A DNA stretch of 64,000 nt from Cryptomeria japonica (GCF_030272615.1 NC_081414.1:659842438-659906437), one strand, 5' to 3'. Shown: positions 11,041 to 24,144, numbered from the stretch's first letter. Notes: generated from the sequence alone by a model not told the origin. Numbers and translations: made by a program.

Positions 11041-12235
11041 GTTTATTGATTCAGTTTTGGATTTTGCATTTAGGGTTTCAGATCTGGTTTATTTTGAGCT
11101 AACATTTTCAGATCTAGCTAATGAAATTGGTGCAGCTTGTCTTGAAAGCAAAATCGTTTGGTTGAAGGCCCCTATTTTCACAAAGTCTTGGGTTTAAAAT
11201 TTACCTAACTTGTGTGCTTGCAAGAAGGGGTGATTATTTGAAACAATCCAAACTACTAACAACTCTTCGTTGTAGGTCCTTGGCAAGGGTTTTTGGATTT
11301 TTATTGTGTGCCTTGTTTTCATAGACTAGCAAACACTTCAATTGGTGCACTAAAATTGAATCATTGTCTTTTGTGTCTTGAGCAATAGGCTCTTTTTGTT
11401 TAATCTTTAGAGGCCCTGTCTTCCCGTGTGGTCATTAGGACTACTAGTGAGAAGAGAACGACACAAGTGGTAGCGAGGAAAACCCACCTCTTCCGAACCA
11501 CTATAAACAACTGTATTCATGGTGAAAACTATGGATAATGTGTGCTGATTAGTTCATACTGACACTATGTCTCCCCATAAACGCATTTGATCAAATTTAT
11601 TTGATCAGTTGTAGGGCGTAACCCCTACCGGCTGGGAGCCTTCTATATTTACAGAGCTGAAAGTGCCACATGTATGGCCACACGAGCGGATGCCCTTACT
11701 AGCACCTTTTTGTTTTAGAAGCCCAAATCCTTCTAGTTGTTGGGGCAGGAGGTCGAACATCTGGTAGCGGCCCACACACATACGGTTCTTAGTAGAGAAA
11801 CAAAGTTTGCCACAGGGAGTTTTCGTGGGGACTGATGCTTGGCTGACCCGAGAAGTGAGTGCTGAGGGTGGAGCCAGTGAGGTCAAGCATCTAAGTATCC
11901 ACTCTAAATAGCATAGCCTTGGGGGTAAAACCCCATGTGGGATCAACAACTATTGTCTTGGCTAGCCATAAGAATTGTGCTTGACTTATTTTAAACATTC
12001 AAAACATCCAAGACCAAACAACAAAACATTGTGTCTTTTGTGTCTTCAAGTGTATGCAAAACATTTTTTACATCAAACAACACACTTTTCTTGGAGTCAT
12101 TTTGAGTCTAGACACTTGCAAACATTTGGTCTTCATCAACACTATGTCCTCTTGTCACAAAAAATAGTCAAACCGTCAGATTTGGTCACAACAAAACAAC
12201 TTCACAAATTGGAAAAAATTGCACAAATTTTGCAA

Positions 12236-12430
12236 AAACGCGTCTGTGTCTGACATAATAGCGTCTGTGTTGTATAACCACATCTGTGAAGGGTAGAAAC
12301 GCATCTGTGTTCCCAGAATCAACATTACACTTTGCAAAAAAATCTCAGAGACGCGTTTATGTTGAACATAGCCATGTCTGTGTCAGGAAACCGCGTCTGT
12401 GAGGTATACAGACGCGTCTATGTTCAGAAT
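12236..12430 (+). repeat. GCGTCTGTGTT motif cluster 2 (sense leader)
   Basis: About eight spaced variants (ACGCGTCTGTGTC, AGCGTCTGTGTT, CACATCTGTGAA, CGCATCTGTGTT, CGCGTTTATGTT, CATGTCTGTGTC, CGCGTCTGTGAG, CGCGTCTATGTT). It resembles cluster 1 and lies about 490 bases before the gag start. Confidence 0.8.
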
Positions 12431-12916
12431 TGAAAAAACTTTTACAGTCCAGCAAACAAACACAGTCAATTTCAGAATTCTTGAGCTTCCTAGGTCATTT
12501 CTTCAGGGTTTCATTTAGAATTCAACTTGTCTTTGGGTCTCACAAAGTCCATCATTGCTTCACATCTCACTTTACATTCACATTTGTCTAAACTTGAGTC
12601 AAAAGGTCACTTGCTTGTCCTCACTTTACTTTGTCAACACACTACATACAACAACATTTTGCTAAGTGGTCCCTCATCAAGGTCTATCACCTTTGGGTCT
12701 CATTTGGTCTTACTTAGAGTCAAGGTCAACTTACCTCATCAAGAGAAACTATCCTCTCTTTGGAAGTCACACCTACTCTACTACATACATACTTGGTCTT
12801 ACACTTTGGACATTGTGAGTACACCTCAGATTCATTTACATTCCATCCAAACTCTTGGTCTTCCATACTTTTTCCATTTTCATCTAGTTTCACACATCTT
12901 GGTCAATACCTAGTTC

Positions 12917-15214
12917 ATGGTTGAAACCCGTCTTCAAAAATCTAGGAGAGAAACTTAAGAGGCTCAAGAGTCCGCAAACATGAGTTCTTATGAGTATGAT
13001 AATGATATCTTTTTCAATTCCGATCATACTACATTACTTGACATGGATGCCTATAGAAACATTCCAAATGTTGAGAACATGGACACTACAAACAACAATG
13101 CTACACACAATGACAATATGGACAACTTTTCCATACATTCAGTAGATGTGGAAGAATCCATTATGAATCCCCATTTCAATCGATTGATTGAGGAAATAAT
13201 GAGGAGGGATAGACAATACTTCTTACAAATGATGGCACAAAGTGGAGTCAAGATACCTCATGATTTTGACATGTCTCAAATAATGGAAAATTGACCTTTG
13301 CAACAACCTCACTCCAACATGGATCAAAGGAGACTTAATAGTGGAGGCAATAGAGGACCACATATGGTACTTGAATCACCATCATCTTTATTTCAAAAAC
13401 CAGAGGTCTCATACACACATGGTCAAGCATATGATACTCACCTTCGCAGACCATTATGGAAGTCTTATGTAGACAGATATGCTCAATCACATACCAATGC
13501 TAAGGATCAACCACCAAAGCAATTGGATATTCAAAGGCATGCTCAAAATTTGGACACAAGGAAACCCCGTGTCAAATTTGGGGGCAACACATTAGAACAT
13601 GACATGCCTATAGAATATGGTATACATGGACAAAATAGATATGGTGTTCCTCAACATGAATCTATACCAAGTGGTCCATATATGCAACATCATTATAGAC
13701 CTCCTCCATATGAACATGTGTATGATCAATATCATCCATATATGCAACATGCTCCTCCTCCAATTAGTGCCTCAAGCATGGGGTATGGTCCAAGAAGTCG
13801 ATCTCCACCTAAGAACAATTTGGAGCAACAAATCAGGGACTTACAAAAGAAAATGGAGGACATAAATACACCGAAGCCAACATACACAATGAGAGACATA
13901 TGTCCTTATCCATTTGACAAGAGCATTCCAATGCCTCCTTTTCCTACACACTTTGTGATGCCTAAATTTGATAAGTATAGAGGAAAAGGGGATCCTAAGG
14001 CACACATAAGATAGTTTTTCACAACCTGCATTGAGGTAGCAGCAGAAGAGACATATTTGATGAGATTATTCCCACAAAGCCTAGGTGATCAAGCTATGGA
14101 ATGGTTCTCCCAACTTCCACTTGGAATTAAGTCATGGGGTGACATAGTAGAGGCATTTATTCAACATTTCTCCTACAACATAGAGATAGACATATATGTC
14201 ACTACTTTGTGCAATACTAAGCAAAAAGATGGAGAGTCTTTTTCATCATTTTTACAAAGATGGAGAAATTTAGCCAGCAGATGCTCTTGTGAAATTCCAC
14301 AAAAACAAATGGTAGAAATGTTCACCCAGAATGTTAACAAAGAGGTTGGTTATGACTTAAGAAAAGCTTGTTTGTCCACCTTCAAGGACGTCATTGAAAA
14401 AGACTTAGTGACAGAGAAGGTCCTAATTGAACAAGGAGTCATTAAGATATTCAAGGAAAACAAAGATGACTTCAAAGGAAAAGACAAGCCGAGATTTTGG
14501 AACAAAAACAAGAACATAGTCAATGATGGTGTTGTTGACACCAACGTAGTGCAACCCAAATTCATCTTTTCAGGATCAAGTTCTACAAACAAGCAAGTGA
14601 ATACTCAAACAACTTCCAGATCACAAAGGAAATACACTCTCTTGGGAGAACCACTTGAGTCAGTTTTTAAGAAGCTAGTGGCAAACAAGGTAATCACAGT
14701 TCGAGATTTTCCTCCATATGAACCAAAGGTCAAACCAAATTGGTGGAATGATGATGAGTATTGTGAATTTCATAAGAGCAAGGGTCATAAGACAGGAAAT
14801 TGTCATCGACTGAAGAACATCATACAAGACCTCATTGATAGAGGTGATATTGAAATTGAAGGACACTCATCTAATCAAGAACATGAGATGTTTAAGGAAC
14901 CATTCCCAAAACATGACAAAGGAAAAGATAAAGCCACAGATGACCAAACCAACTATACCAGAACATCCTACAACTATGATTCAACCATCAATCACATCTT
15001 GATGGACAATTATGTCTCTACCATTATCATCAAGGACAAAACGTCTGAGAATTCTACCCGGAGACCTAGGATTGTCCTAAAAGGTGTTGGATCTTCTTCC
15101 GAACCTACCTCTGAATGTCATGTTACAACCCGCCGAGGTAAAATCACTTTGCAAGGTGCTCCAGCCAAGAACACCACCTCCTCATCAACCAAACCTGAGT
15201 ATGACCTTGTATAA
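12917..15214 (+). pseudogene. gag: Tat gag: N-terminal region, capsid, zinc knuckle
   Basis: I choose the ATG at 12917 because MVETRLQKSRRET fits the start of such gags and is in frame with everything downstream; a TAA at 12956 follows it, and 12980 is the next ATG. The polypeptide has a histidine- and proline-rich N-terminal region, then the capsid domain near 14030-14470 (LFPQSLGDQAMEWFSQLPLG; FSSFLQRWRNLASRC). A Tat-type knuckle, CEFHKSKGHKTGNC (C-x2-H-x4-H-x4-C), lies near 14760. Stops at 12956, 13292, 14012 and 15212 fall at positions where one C-to-T change from CAA, CAG or CGA would explain them. Gag forms the particle and binds the RNA. It is continuous in frame with protease and pol. 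Confidence 0.88.
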
Positions 15215-15349
15215 CAGTTAGAGAAGACACCAATGCTCATCTCCATCCTTGAGCTATTACGCATATCCCCCGCTCATAAAGCCATTCTTGACAAAATCTT
15301 GAGAGATACTGCCATTCCTACTGATTTGAATGTGGACTAGTTTCAAGCC

Positions 15350-16525
15350 ATGGTGGGATACCTTTTCATTCCACATTCCCTTACTTTCATAGAAGCCGAT
15401 GATGCCTCCGTAAGTCAGCCACATAATGCACCGCTACACGTTGAAGCCTTCATACACAAACATCAAATAAAAAGAGTCCTGATAGATGGAGGAGCAGGTC
15501 TAAACATTTGTACATTGAGCACTATTAAACAATTGGGATATTCTGATAAAGCTGTGAATTCTACAAATCAAATCACCATCAAGGCATATGATGACAAAGA
15601 GCATTCATCCAAGGGCACAGTCACCTTACCTCTCAGAGTTGGGCCAGTTACAAAGGATGTGGTTTGTCAAGTCTTGGATCTAGATCTCACTTATAACATA
15701 TTACTAGGATGTCCTTGGATTCATGAAATGAGGCCAGTCCCATCCACATATCACCAATGCATTAAGTTTCCTCATAATGGAGTGGAAGTAACAGTTAACG
15801 GCGATCCTAATCTGTTCATATACTGCAATAACCTGAAATCAAAAATTGAGACCATCATTCCCAGTAATTGTGAAGCTTTTCCTTTCTCGGCATACATTGA
15901 TCCTGAGTCATTAAAACCTTCGACATCAAAACAAGGTGAGCTTAAAGGAAAGTTTCAAGAAAAGGGCATGGGGTAATACACTTTAAATTAGACCATGTAC
16001 TTATGACAAGTCATGAGTTCCCCAAAAGAATATAGAAGACCACATCCTAACAAGCAAGTATCCATCATGATACTCAAATGGGACCCTACTACCTTTTAGA
16101 GATGGGGTGAACTGGAAGAGGAAGATTTATACAAAATGCTTTACAAAGACATTGAAGATGACACACAAGATCACATTAGTCTACCATGTGAGAAATATGG
16201 CAAAGGCTTCAAAATTCTACAAAAATTCGGGTATGATGGAAAAAGCCCTCTTGGGTTACGAAAGGAAGGCATCATTGAACCTTTACAACCTAAATTGACT
16301 TTCAAAAAGGAACGCTCGAAAGGACTTGGTTTCTTAACTTCCAAGGAACACACCCAAAGGATAGAAGAAGCCTTACAAATCAAAGTTGCCAAAATTCAAC
16401 AAGAGGATCGCTATTCCACAGATTCCAACGAATGGGAATGGGGTTCAGATAAGTCCTCCAGTGACTACGAGCTCACCGAGATATTCAGAGAGCCAGATGA
16501 ACCAATAGAAGAAGAGGAATTTTAG
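15350..16525 (+). pseudogene. Tat protease with downstream G-patch-like segment
   Basis: The protease active-site loop reads RVLIDGGAGLNICTL near 15475-15520 and the second motif LTYNILLGCPWIHEMR near 15690-15735. In this lineage a D-G-G or similar triplet often replaces D-S/T-G. Stops at 15974, 15989, 16004 and 16097 interrupt the frame. Near 16190-16340 comes GKGFKILQKFGYDGKSPLG, then a GI.EPLQP segment and KGLGF: the spacing of glycines matches the G-patch fold, a nucleic-acid-binding motif known after some retroviral proteases. An acidic tail follows, ending at TAG 16523. The G-patch assignment is from pattern only. Confidence 0.8.
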
Positions 16526-17302
16526 AACAAGTTCAGAGTTGGTCAAGAAAAAACCCATGAGGATTCCACACAGTCCTTGTCTCAAGGTTCTAGGTTGAAA
16601 TCACATAGGATGAGAACACCTGTCCCAGAATGCGCTACTAGTGATAATAATTTGGATTCGTTCATGATCGAGACTGATAAGGAGAGTGCCATCGATGACC
16701 TCGATAATTACCTTGAAATACCCAAATATAACTGCATCTTCACTCTTAGCCCCGATAACTTTGAAGACATTAACGGCCTTCCCCTTGTTCACCACCAACT
16801 CATTGACTAAGATCATGAAGGACCTGCACAGTTTGACACATTCCAAAATGATGAAGCTTTTATTAACTATCTGGGAATACGAGATGATCTTCCTCCAGGG
16901 GACCATAAGGCGGGATACACTATAGAACTCAACAGTGTGGCATATTTTGGTGAGGGTGTCAGACCTTCCAGTCGCAAAAATGTGAAAATAAGAACAAATC
17001 AAGGGTCTTATGGCAAAAACCACACTATGGCGCTGTCTGACCCCAAAAAAGTAAAAAGAAAGGATGTATCTGAGGGAAAAAACCTCTTTGAGGCACCCAA
17101 AGATGGAAGGCTTGACATTCTCCCAATGTCATATGAGGAAAATTCATCCATGTTGGTAGAGGAGACCATCAAAACAAACATTGGTACAGAAGAGGTTCCA
17201 CACAACATATTCCTAGCTCAATCATTGACAGAGTCCGAAAGGTCAAAATTCATAAGTTTCTTCAAAGAATGACAAATCAACTTTGCCTGGTCATACACTA
17301 AT
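16526..17302 (+). pseudogene. Tat polyprotein linker between protease and RT
   Basis: The same frame continues to RT with stops at 16808 and 17270 only. The linker is rich in acidic and polar residues and includes LNSVAYFGEGVRPSSRKNVK and VPHNIFLAQSLTESERSKF, the latter typical of the stretch directly before RT. No catalytic motif is visible. Continuity of frame argues against a required intron here, unlike classical Ogre elements; this is inference from the reading frame. Confidence 0.65.
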
Positions 17303-18690
17303 ATGCCTGGATTAGATCTGGATTTGGTAATGCATCATTTGATAGTCAAACCAGGGGCAAAACCAGTGAAACAGAAATTAAGAAAAATGCATCCACAAGT
17401 GGCATTACTGGTCAAAGCAAAACTTGAGAAATTATTGGATGTCAGATTCATATGCCCAATTGATTATCCTAAATGGATCTCTAACTTGGTGCCTGTTAGT
17501 AAACCAGATCGCAACATCAGAATATGTACAAATTTTAGAGACATCAACAAAGCTTGTCCAAAGGATGACTTCCCATTACCAAATATTGACTTGATTGTTG
17601 ATCTCATAGCAGGTCACAAAATGTTATCCTTAATGGATGGATTCTCTGGTTATAATCAAATAAGGATCACGCCCGAGGATCAACACAAAATGTCATTCAC
17701 TTGCCCTTGGGGATCTTTCTGTTGGAATGTCATGCCCTTCGAGCTAAAGAATGTAGGTGCTACATATCAAAGAGCCATGACTACTATCTTTCATGATCTC
17801 ATACACGTAACTATGGAAGATTATGTCGATGACCTCTTGGGCAAATCAATAAACAGAAATACACATTTGGACATACTTTCAGTCGTCTTTGATTGTTTGG
17901 AAAAAAACAAAGTAAGATTAAACCCCAAGAAATGTGTCTTTGGGGTAACCTCCGGGAAGCTCCTAGGATTCATTGTATCTAAAAGAGGAATCGAAGCTGA
18001 TCTAGAAAAAGTCAAGGCCATCTTGGAGATGCAACCACCAAGAAATATCAGTCAACTTTGATCCTTACAAGGCAAACTCCATTCCATCCGAAGATTCATA
18101 GCACAACTTGCAGATAAGTGTAATCCTTTTCAGCACCTGCTACATAAAAACATCAAATTCAAATGGGATGATAACTGTCAACAGGCTTTCCAGATGCTCA
18201 AAGATTATCTTCTAAATCCACCAGTTCTGATGCCACCAGTTTGAGATCAACCTCTATTACTTTACATCTCAGCTACTTCAATAGCACTGGGGGCACTTTT
18301 AGCACAACAAATTGCTGAGGGCAAAGAAAAAGCAGTATACTATATCAGTCGCACGTTGGTAGGATATGAGCTAAACTACACATGAATTGAGCATGCATGT
18401 CTCGCCATGGACTTTGCTTCGCAGAAATTATGACATTACATGCTCACTCATAAGACTAAGTTAGTTGCAAGAATTGATCCATTAAAATACCTTCTCAATA
18501 AAGTAACACTTACTGGGTGACTGACCAAATGGGTAATGATCTTGAGTGAATTCGACATCAAGTATGTGGACAGAAAAGCAATAAAAGGACAAGCCATCGC
18601 AGGTCAATTAGTAGATGCTCCCATGATAGATGATGTTCCTCTAAGTTCAGAATTTTCAGATGAATCTATTTTGACAATGTCACATGCAAA
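17303..18690 (+). pseudogene. pol: Tat reverse transcriptase and first RNase H
   Basis: RT motifs in order: IRICTNFRDINKACPKDDFP, SLMDGFSGYNQIRITPEDQH, CPWGSFCWNVMPFELKN, and the catalytic YVDD at 17822-17833. These match the Tat-lineage RT signature. A TGA at 18059 ends the first open run; the same frame continues through SLQGKLHSIRRFIAQLADKC. RNase H follows near 18250-18560 (PLLLYISATSIALGALLAQQ; YYISRTLVGYELNYT). Stops at 18242, 18383, 18431 and 18518 are all TGA, at positions where arginine CGA is the usual or a possible residue. The copy is inactive. Confidence 0.9.
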
Positions 18691-19080
18691 GCCATGGCAA
18701 CTGTACTTCGATGGCTCATCACACAGCATGGGGAAGGAGCTAGCATCCTCTTTATAACTCCTCAAGGGGATTCTATACCAAAATCATACCGATTATCATT
18801 TCCTTGCACTAATAATATAGCGGAATATGAGGCATTAACAACAGGATTATGAATTGCAGTTCAATGGAAGATCCAGGAACTTCGTGTTTTTGGGGACTCT
18901 CAACTTGTCATCTGTCAAGCAACTGATGATTACCAAACAAAAGATGAAAAATTAATGCCTTATAAACAAATGGTGGATGACCTGAAACAACACTTCATAA
19001 AGATAGACTTTGAGCAGATACCAAGAGAGCAGAATCGCGCCGCAGATGCCATGGCTACAATTGCTTCATTGATTGATCTA
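18691..19080 (+). pseudogene. Second, archaeal-type RNase H (Tat hallmark)
   Basis: WQLYFDGSSHSMG starts an RNase H of the RVT_3 type; NNIAEYEALTTGL, VFGDSQLVICQATDDYQ and IPREQNRAADAMATIASL follow. The conserved D, E, D pattern (FDGSS, AEYEA, GDSQL) and the N-R-A-A-D-A end are all visible. A second RNase H of this type after the first is diagnostic of Tat/Ogre elements. A one-base frameshift lies near 18733 and a TGA at 18851. Past the shift the frame continues into integrase. Confidence 0.9.
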
Positions 19081-19339
19081 CCTCCAAACGAGACCCGCTA
19101 TGAGTTCTTGGTGGATAACCTTTTGGTTCCTTCATATGAGATCATGCCTATTGAGACGATATGTATTTTCAATCCCGAGTCCCAGTTATATTGTTCCATT
19201 TTCACATACCTTCGTGACAATACTCTACCTCTTGATCTATCAAATAACCAACATCGCACTTTCATTCACCAATCCTCTCGATATGTCATTTTAGCTGATA
19301 TCCTATATCGGTGAGGTCTAGATGGCACTCTTCTTAGAT

Positions 19340-20440
19340 GTTTAGAAAGCGACGAAGCTTAGATTGCATTACATGAAGTGCATGAAGGGATATGTGGTCC
19401 ACATGCTAGTGGTCCTACCTTGGCCAAGAAACTCATCAGGACTGGATATTACTGGCCCAATATGGAAAAAGACTCATATTAGTTTGTCAAGAAATGTAAG
19501 CAATGTCAAATTCATGGAGACCTCATACATGCACTAACACAAGAACTTCAACCCATTGCGTCTCCTTGGCCCTTTTGTCAGTGGGGACTCGATCTCATAG
19601 GCAAGATTCACCCTCCTTTGTCCAATGGTCATAAATTCATTATCACTGCCACAGAGTATTTTACAAAATGGATTGAAGCCATGCCTCTCACACAAGTCAT
19701 AGGAAAACAAATCACTACATTCATCCTCAACTATATCATTTGCTGATATGGTATTCCTATTTCCATTATCACTGATAACAGGCGTCCCTTCAAAAATCAG
19801 GATGTTCATGAACTTTGTGACCGCTTCCATATTTCCCATCATTTCTCCATGCCATATTATCCCCAAGGTAATGGTCAAGCTGAGGCATCTAATAAAACAA
19901 TCCTTATAATCTTAAAGAAGATAGTCGACGATGCTGGCCGTAATTGGCATATCCAACTTAATCCTGCACTTTGGGCCTACTGCACAAGTGTCCGCACACC
20001 TATAGGAGCTACACCCTATTCACTTGTCTACGGCGTTGAAGCCATCTTGCCTATTGCGGTCGAGCTACCCTCTTTATGGGTCTCTTTGCAAAACATCATC
20101 AGTGATGAAGACTATAGGGTTTCTCGCTTACAAGAACTGGAACTACTGGATGAATGAAGACAAACTGCTTTTAATCATCAAGGCTTACCAATAACGAATG
20201 AGTTGCAGCTATAATCACAAAGTCAAGCCTCACACATTTGAGGTAGGTGATTTGGTTCTCAGAGAAAACCCCAAAAATCAGGAAGACAGAGAGAAGAAGG
20301 GCAAGTTCAAACCAAATTGGCTTGGTCCTTACATCATTACAGCAACATATGGATCTGGTGCATATCAGCTTTCAACTACAGAAGGTGAACCTTTGGAGGA
20401 TCCTATCAATAGCATGCACCTTCACAGGTTCTACACATAG
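19340..20440 (+). pseudogene. Tat integrase with C-terminal domain
   Basis: Integrase inserts the cDNA into chromosomes. The zinc-binding part is visible near 19370-19510 (ALHEVHEGICGPHASGP; FVKKCKQCQIHGD). The catalytic core shows WGLDLIGKIHP (first D), ISIITDNRRPFKNQ (second D) and YYPQGNGQAEASNKT (E). Near 20200-20440 the C-terminal part reads HTFEVGDLVLRENPKNQE, then PNWLGPYIITATYGSGAYQL, ending MHLHRFYT and a stop. Stops at 19312, 19361, 19481, 19745 and 20156 and a one-base shift near 20180 disable it. Four of those stops read naturally as CGA or CAG changed by C-to-T. Confidence 0.9.
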
Positions 20441-22160
20441 CTCTTCAGAGTATCCTAATTCAAAAATACAAAAAAATCATAAAACATAAAAAATCATTAC
20501 TTGGTGAAAACCTGGCAAACAGGTGCCTTGTGACACAAAAAAAAAATAAAAAACATTGAAAAATCGAAAAAAGTAAAGAGAAACAATTTCATTCAATGGT
20601 GAAAACCACTTCAGTGGTGCCCTGGGAAAGTACCATGGTAAAAATTGGGCCACCAGTGCCATGCGTAGAGACATTGCTCCTCCCTCCTTCAGGATTCACT
20701 TTCATCCTTTCACTTTTCACACACTCACAACCTATTCATTCATAATAAACTTACCCATTCCCATCATGGCTTGTTATTGATCTACCCAAGATTGGTTAGC
20801 CATTCATAATAAACCTCCTTTTTCACTTCCCTTTCCATCCATAATAAATCAAATCCTATCTATGGCTAAGGCAAATCCTACGTCTAGTGATGGGTGTGGA
20901 ACTAAGAACATCACATGTTTTGAGGAGTACAATTTCTTCTAGCTTCCTTCAGTCTATCCGTGTACAATCCACAGTAAAGCAACATTTACATCATAGATCC
21001 ACAATAAAGTTCTGTCTGCTTCATAATAAAGTATTAGTTTCATGGATTCAGTCAGTTTCAGATGAGAGACAACAGCAACAATGGGCTTCAACAAATCAAA
21101 TCTTTCAGCAGACTCAGACAACATTATGGTTCAGTGTGATCTATCCTTTCTGTGAAAGTAAACATTGTGACCACAATCAAATAAGACTTATACAAGTGAC
21201 AAGAGACACTAAATTTGAGGACTACAGTGGATGTTGGTGTTGAGTCTTGGTTTTCTTTTGATTTTATCTTTTGGTGACATGTCTTTTAGCTTTTCCAGGA
21301 TGTCTCTAACTAGAGATTCTATCTCTAGGATGTCTTTGACTAGAAAGGCGAGGATGGGGTATCGTCACCTATTTGTATTTGCTGTCTATGGATTGTCTTT
21401 TAGTAATGTTATGACTTGTCCAAGGATATGAGGACACTAAGAGTCTAGTATGAACTGGGGCATTCCTTGTTTGTGACTGTCTTATCTCCATGCAAATAGG
21501 TACAATGACTTTCTGGGTCGAACATATGCCTCGATTGTCATAACCTACTTGCCATAATAAAGCTCAATGATGATAACGCACAAGAAGCTCTTTCACTTTC
21601 ATATCTTCTATCTTTCATCCCTCTTTCTTGATTGACTTCCATCATCCTTCTTGAGTCTGTGTAGCTTGCTATCACATGACTAAGTATAATGACACACCAA
21701 AAAAACATTTGCATTCCATGTCGTTTCACCTGCATTATCACATATAAGAATTTCATACATACATATAGATATCACAATTGCATCACAGCCTGCACACAAC
21801 ATATGTTAGAACATTTTATATTCTCATCATGTAAATAGTTATTTGCATTATCATATTCATCTGCACTTCATACATTCACATTTGCATCACACATACATAT
21901 AAAACATAAAAGAACAAAAATACTGCATTGCATCATATACATATTTGCATCCATAACATAAAACAAACATCACATAAGAACATCTCATCATATAGGTACA
22001 CATGCATATAGCTACCGCAAAGATGAATCATCTCATATATATATCATAAGTGTCATAATACAATGATGTCAAAATAATCATATGGCTACAAAGCACCTGC
22101 AGGTGTCTACATCATCATACAAAAATGGTACAATGTCGATACATAGGGAGCCCTCTACGG
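20441..22160 (+). other. Non-coding region after pol, with hairpins
   Basis: No gene is supported. Near 20500-20660 two GGTGAAAACC boxes are each followed by a G-G-T-G-C-C end; the second contains a perfect small hairpin (ACCACT TC AGTGGT). Next come poly-A-rich stretches and, at 21740-22080, an AT-rich low-complexity region with recurrent CATCACATA-like words. Plus-strand ORFs here have no recognisable domain. Confidence 0.6.
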
Positions 22161-24144
22161 CTATGATGAACTCCCTCTCTCAGAGCCGCCTGGCCTTGAT
22201 GGAATCTGAGCCCCTGAAGGACCCACCCCAGGATCATCCCTCCTATCCCCTCTATCTAGTGGTGGTGGAGGACCCATAACCCCACCACTAGATGCCTGTC
22301 TCCTCCGGCTCCCTCCTATAGCTATCACTATACGCAACAGTCTATGGAAGCTCCTCGCCTGCTGATCCACTGGCACTGCACCATAATAGAGATCCCGCCA
22401 ATAGGCAATCTCCTCCCCTGCCCATAGGATGTAAGCATATCCTGCCCCTATGTCCTTTGCTACCTATCTGCTAGCCCTCAGTGCTGTCTCAGCCTCTGTA
22501 TAGCACTGAATGGTCTGATCCCGCTCCCACTCAGTATCTCTGAGCCTCCTCCTGAGCCTATCCCTCTCCCTCTCCAACTCATGGATCTCATCTGCCTATC
22601 CCTAATAGATCTCCCTCAGCTCCATCAACTCATCCTTCTCTGCACTGTCTGGCTCTACCTATGGCTCCCCCTGTATGGGTGTCTGCCCCTGTGCCTATGC
22701 CTGTACCTATACTGGTTTCTGTACTGGTACCTATCCCTGTATCTGTCCCTATCCCTATACCTGTACCTATCTGGGACCCTGTGCTGCTGGCACTTGTAGT
22801 GGTAATCCATTGCGATCCCTCACCACTCGAGCTTGCCTCTTCTCTCCACCCTCCCTCCGTGATGTAACCCTCCTCTCTCCAACTGCTCCCCTCCTCCTCC
22901 GTCGGCCTCTGCCCCCATCACCTCCACCACCATCATCATCCCCACCACCATTTCCATCTAATGGCTCTCCCGGATCCGTCAAGCATGGGAATGGATGCTC
23001 CGCCCAGTATGCTGTGTACTCGGCATCCATGCCGGCATCCTCAATCTCTAGCCACATGTCCTAGGGTAGGGGCATCATCTCAACCAGCTGCATAATAGCC
23101 TGATCATATGATAACAGGGGCCCAAACTATGCCTGATCTTTGACAGTCCGTGCATACATGCCTGAGCCCCATGGCATCCGTTGAATCTTGCCAAACTGCC
23201 TGCCAACCCTGTCCACTAGCTGCCTCTCTAGCACATAGGGTGTCCGCCCAATTAGATACCTACTCCAGAAGGTGTAGGGAAGCTCAACCGCATCATCCTC
23301 CCACTGCTCACATCCTAGGTATGGTCTCCATATGATCATGTCAATGTCATCTATCACTCGCCACCAATGCTCTAACCTGCCAATCTGTGGCTGTGATGTG
23401 ATCATGTCATATAAGTGCACAAAACTGTATCCGTGACCTTTGCCTCTAAAGTGTATCAGCCTCGTCACTGGCAGATGCTCATAAGCCCACACCTGTAATA
23501 ATGTCACCCCGCAACCCAATCCCACTGATCCGTGGTATACAAACTGATGCAACTCATAGTAGAGGTGTGCCAACACACACGGTCCCCAAGCATATCTGGT
23601 ATGCTGTGTCACAAGTGTCTCCAATGCTCCTCCCCAGCCTACAACCAACCCCCGTGTCACCCTATCCAGACACAGGAACCCACTAATTGCTCCTCCTACC
23701 ACTGCTAGCAGTGCTAGCCCTATAGCTGTCATCGTATCCCAAGCCACATGTCCAACCCTCATCTCTAGTCCTAGGTCCTGGAACACTCATCTCAGGGCCT
23801 CCCTATCTCCATCTCGATCGTATGGGATCAGCTCCCCATCGATCGGTATCCACAGAATCTAGTAAACATCCTCGAGGGTGACTGTCATCTCACCCATCGA
23901 CAAATGAAAAGTACATGTCTCAGAGTGCCATCTCTCCACCAGTGTAGTCAACAGTCCCATGTTTGCTCGAAATTCAGGCACATATAGAACATGTCTCAAT
24001 CCCATAGCCTCGATAGCAGCTCACTCCTCAGCTGTCAGCTTAGGTCGCAATCTTTGAGTCGATGGGAATCTCTCCCGTGACTCCAACATCGGCAAATACT
24101 CCTGCAGTCAAGCAAATCAATCATGTCAGTCATAGTGGCATTCC

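Larger units (their letters stand above)
10653..12916 (+). other. Long untranslated leader of the Tat element
   Basis: About 2.26 kb between LTR and gag with no supported gene. It carries two clusters of a CGCGTCTGTGTT-like motif, at 10790-11040 and 12236-12430. The part between (11380-11960) is less repetitive and includes a minus-strand ORF of 114 codons that I take as chance. Long leaders are usual for this lineage. Confidence 0.75.

Noticed and set aside
11605-11949. 114-codon minus-strand ORF in the Tat leader
   Set aside because: No recognisable motif and no start context; the leader of this lineage is normally untranslated.
15977-16100. An Ogre-type intron between protease and RT
   Set aside because: The frame is kept across the whole region and each stop is explained by one C-to-T change, so no intron is needed.
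22581-23064. Plus-strand ORFs rich in proline, leucine and serine
   Set aside because: They are the complement of the PMD exon 2 linker; the minus-strand frame carries the recognisable domain and coiled coil.
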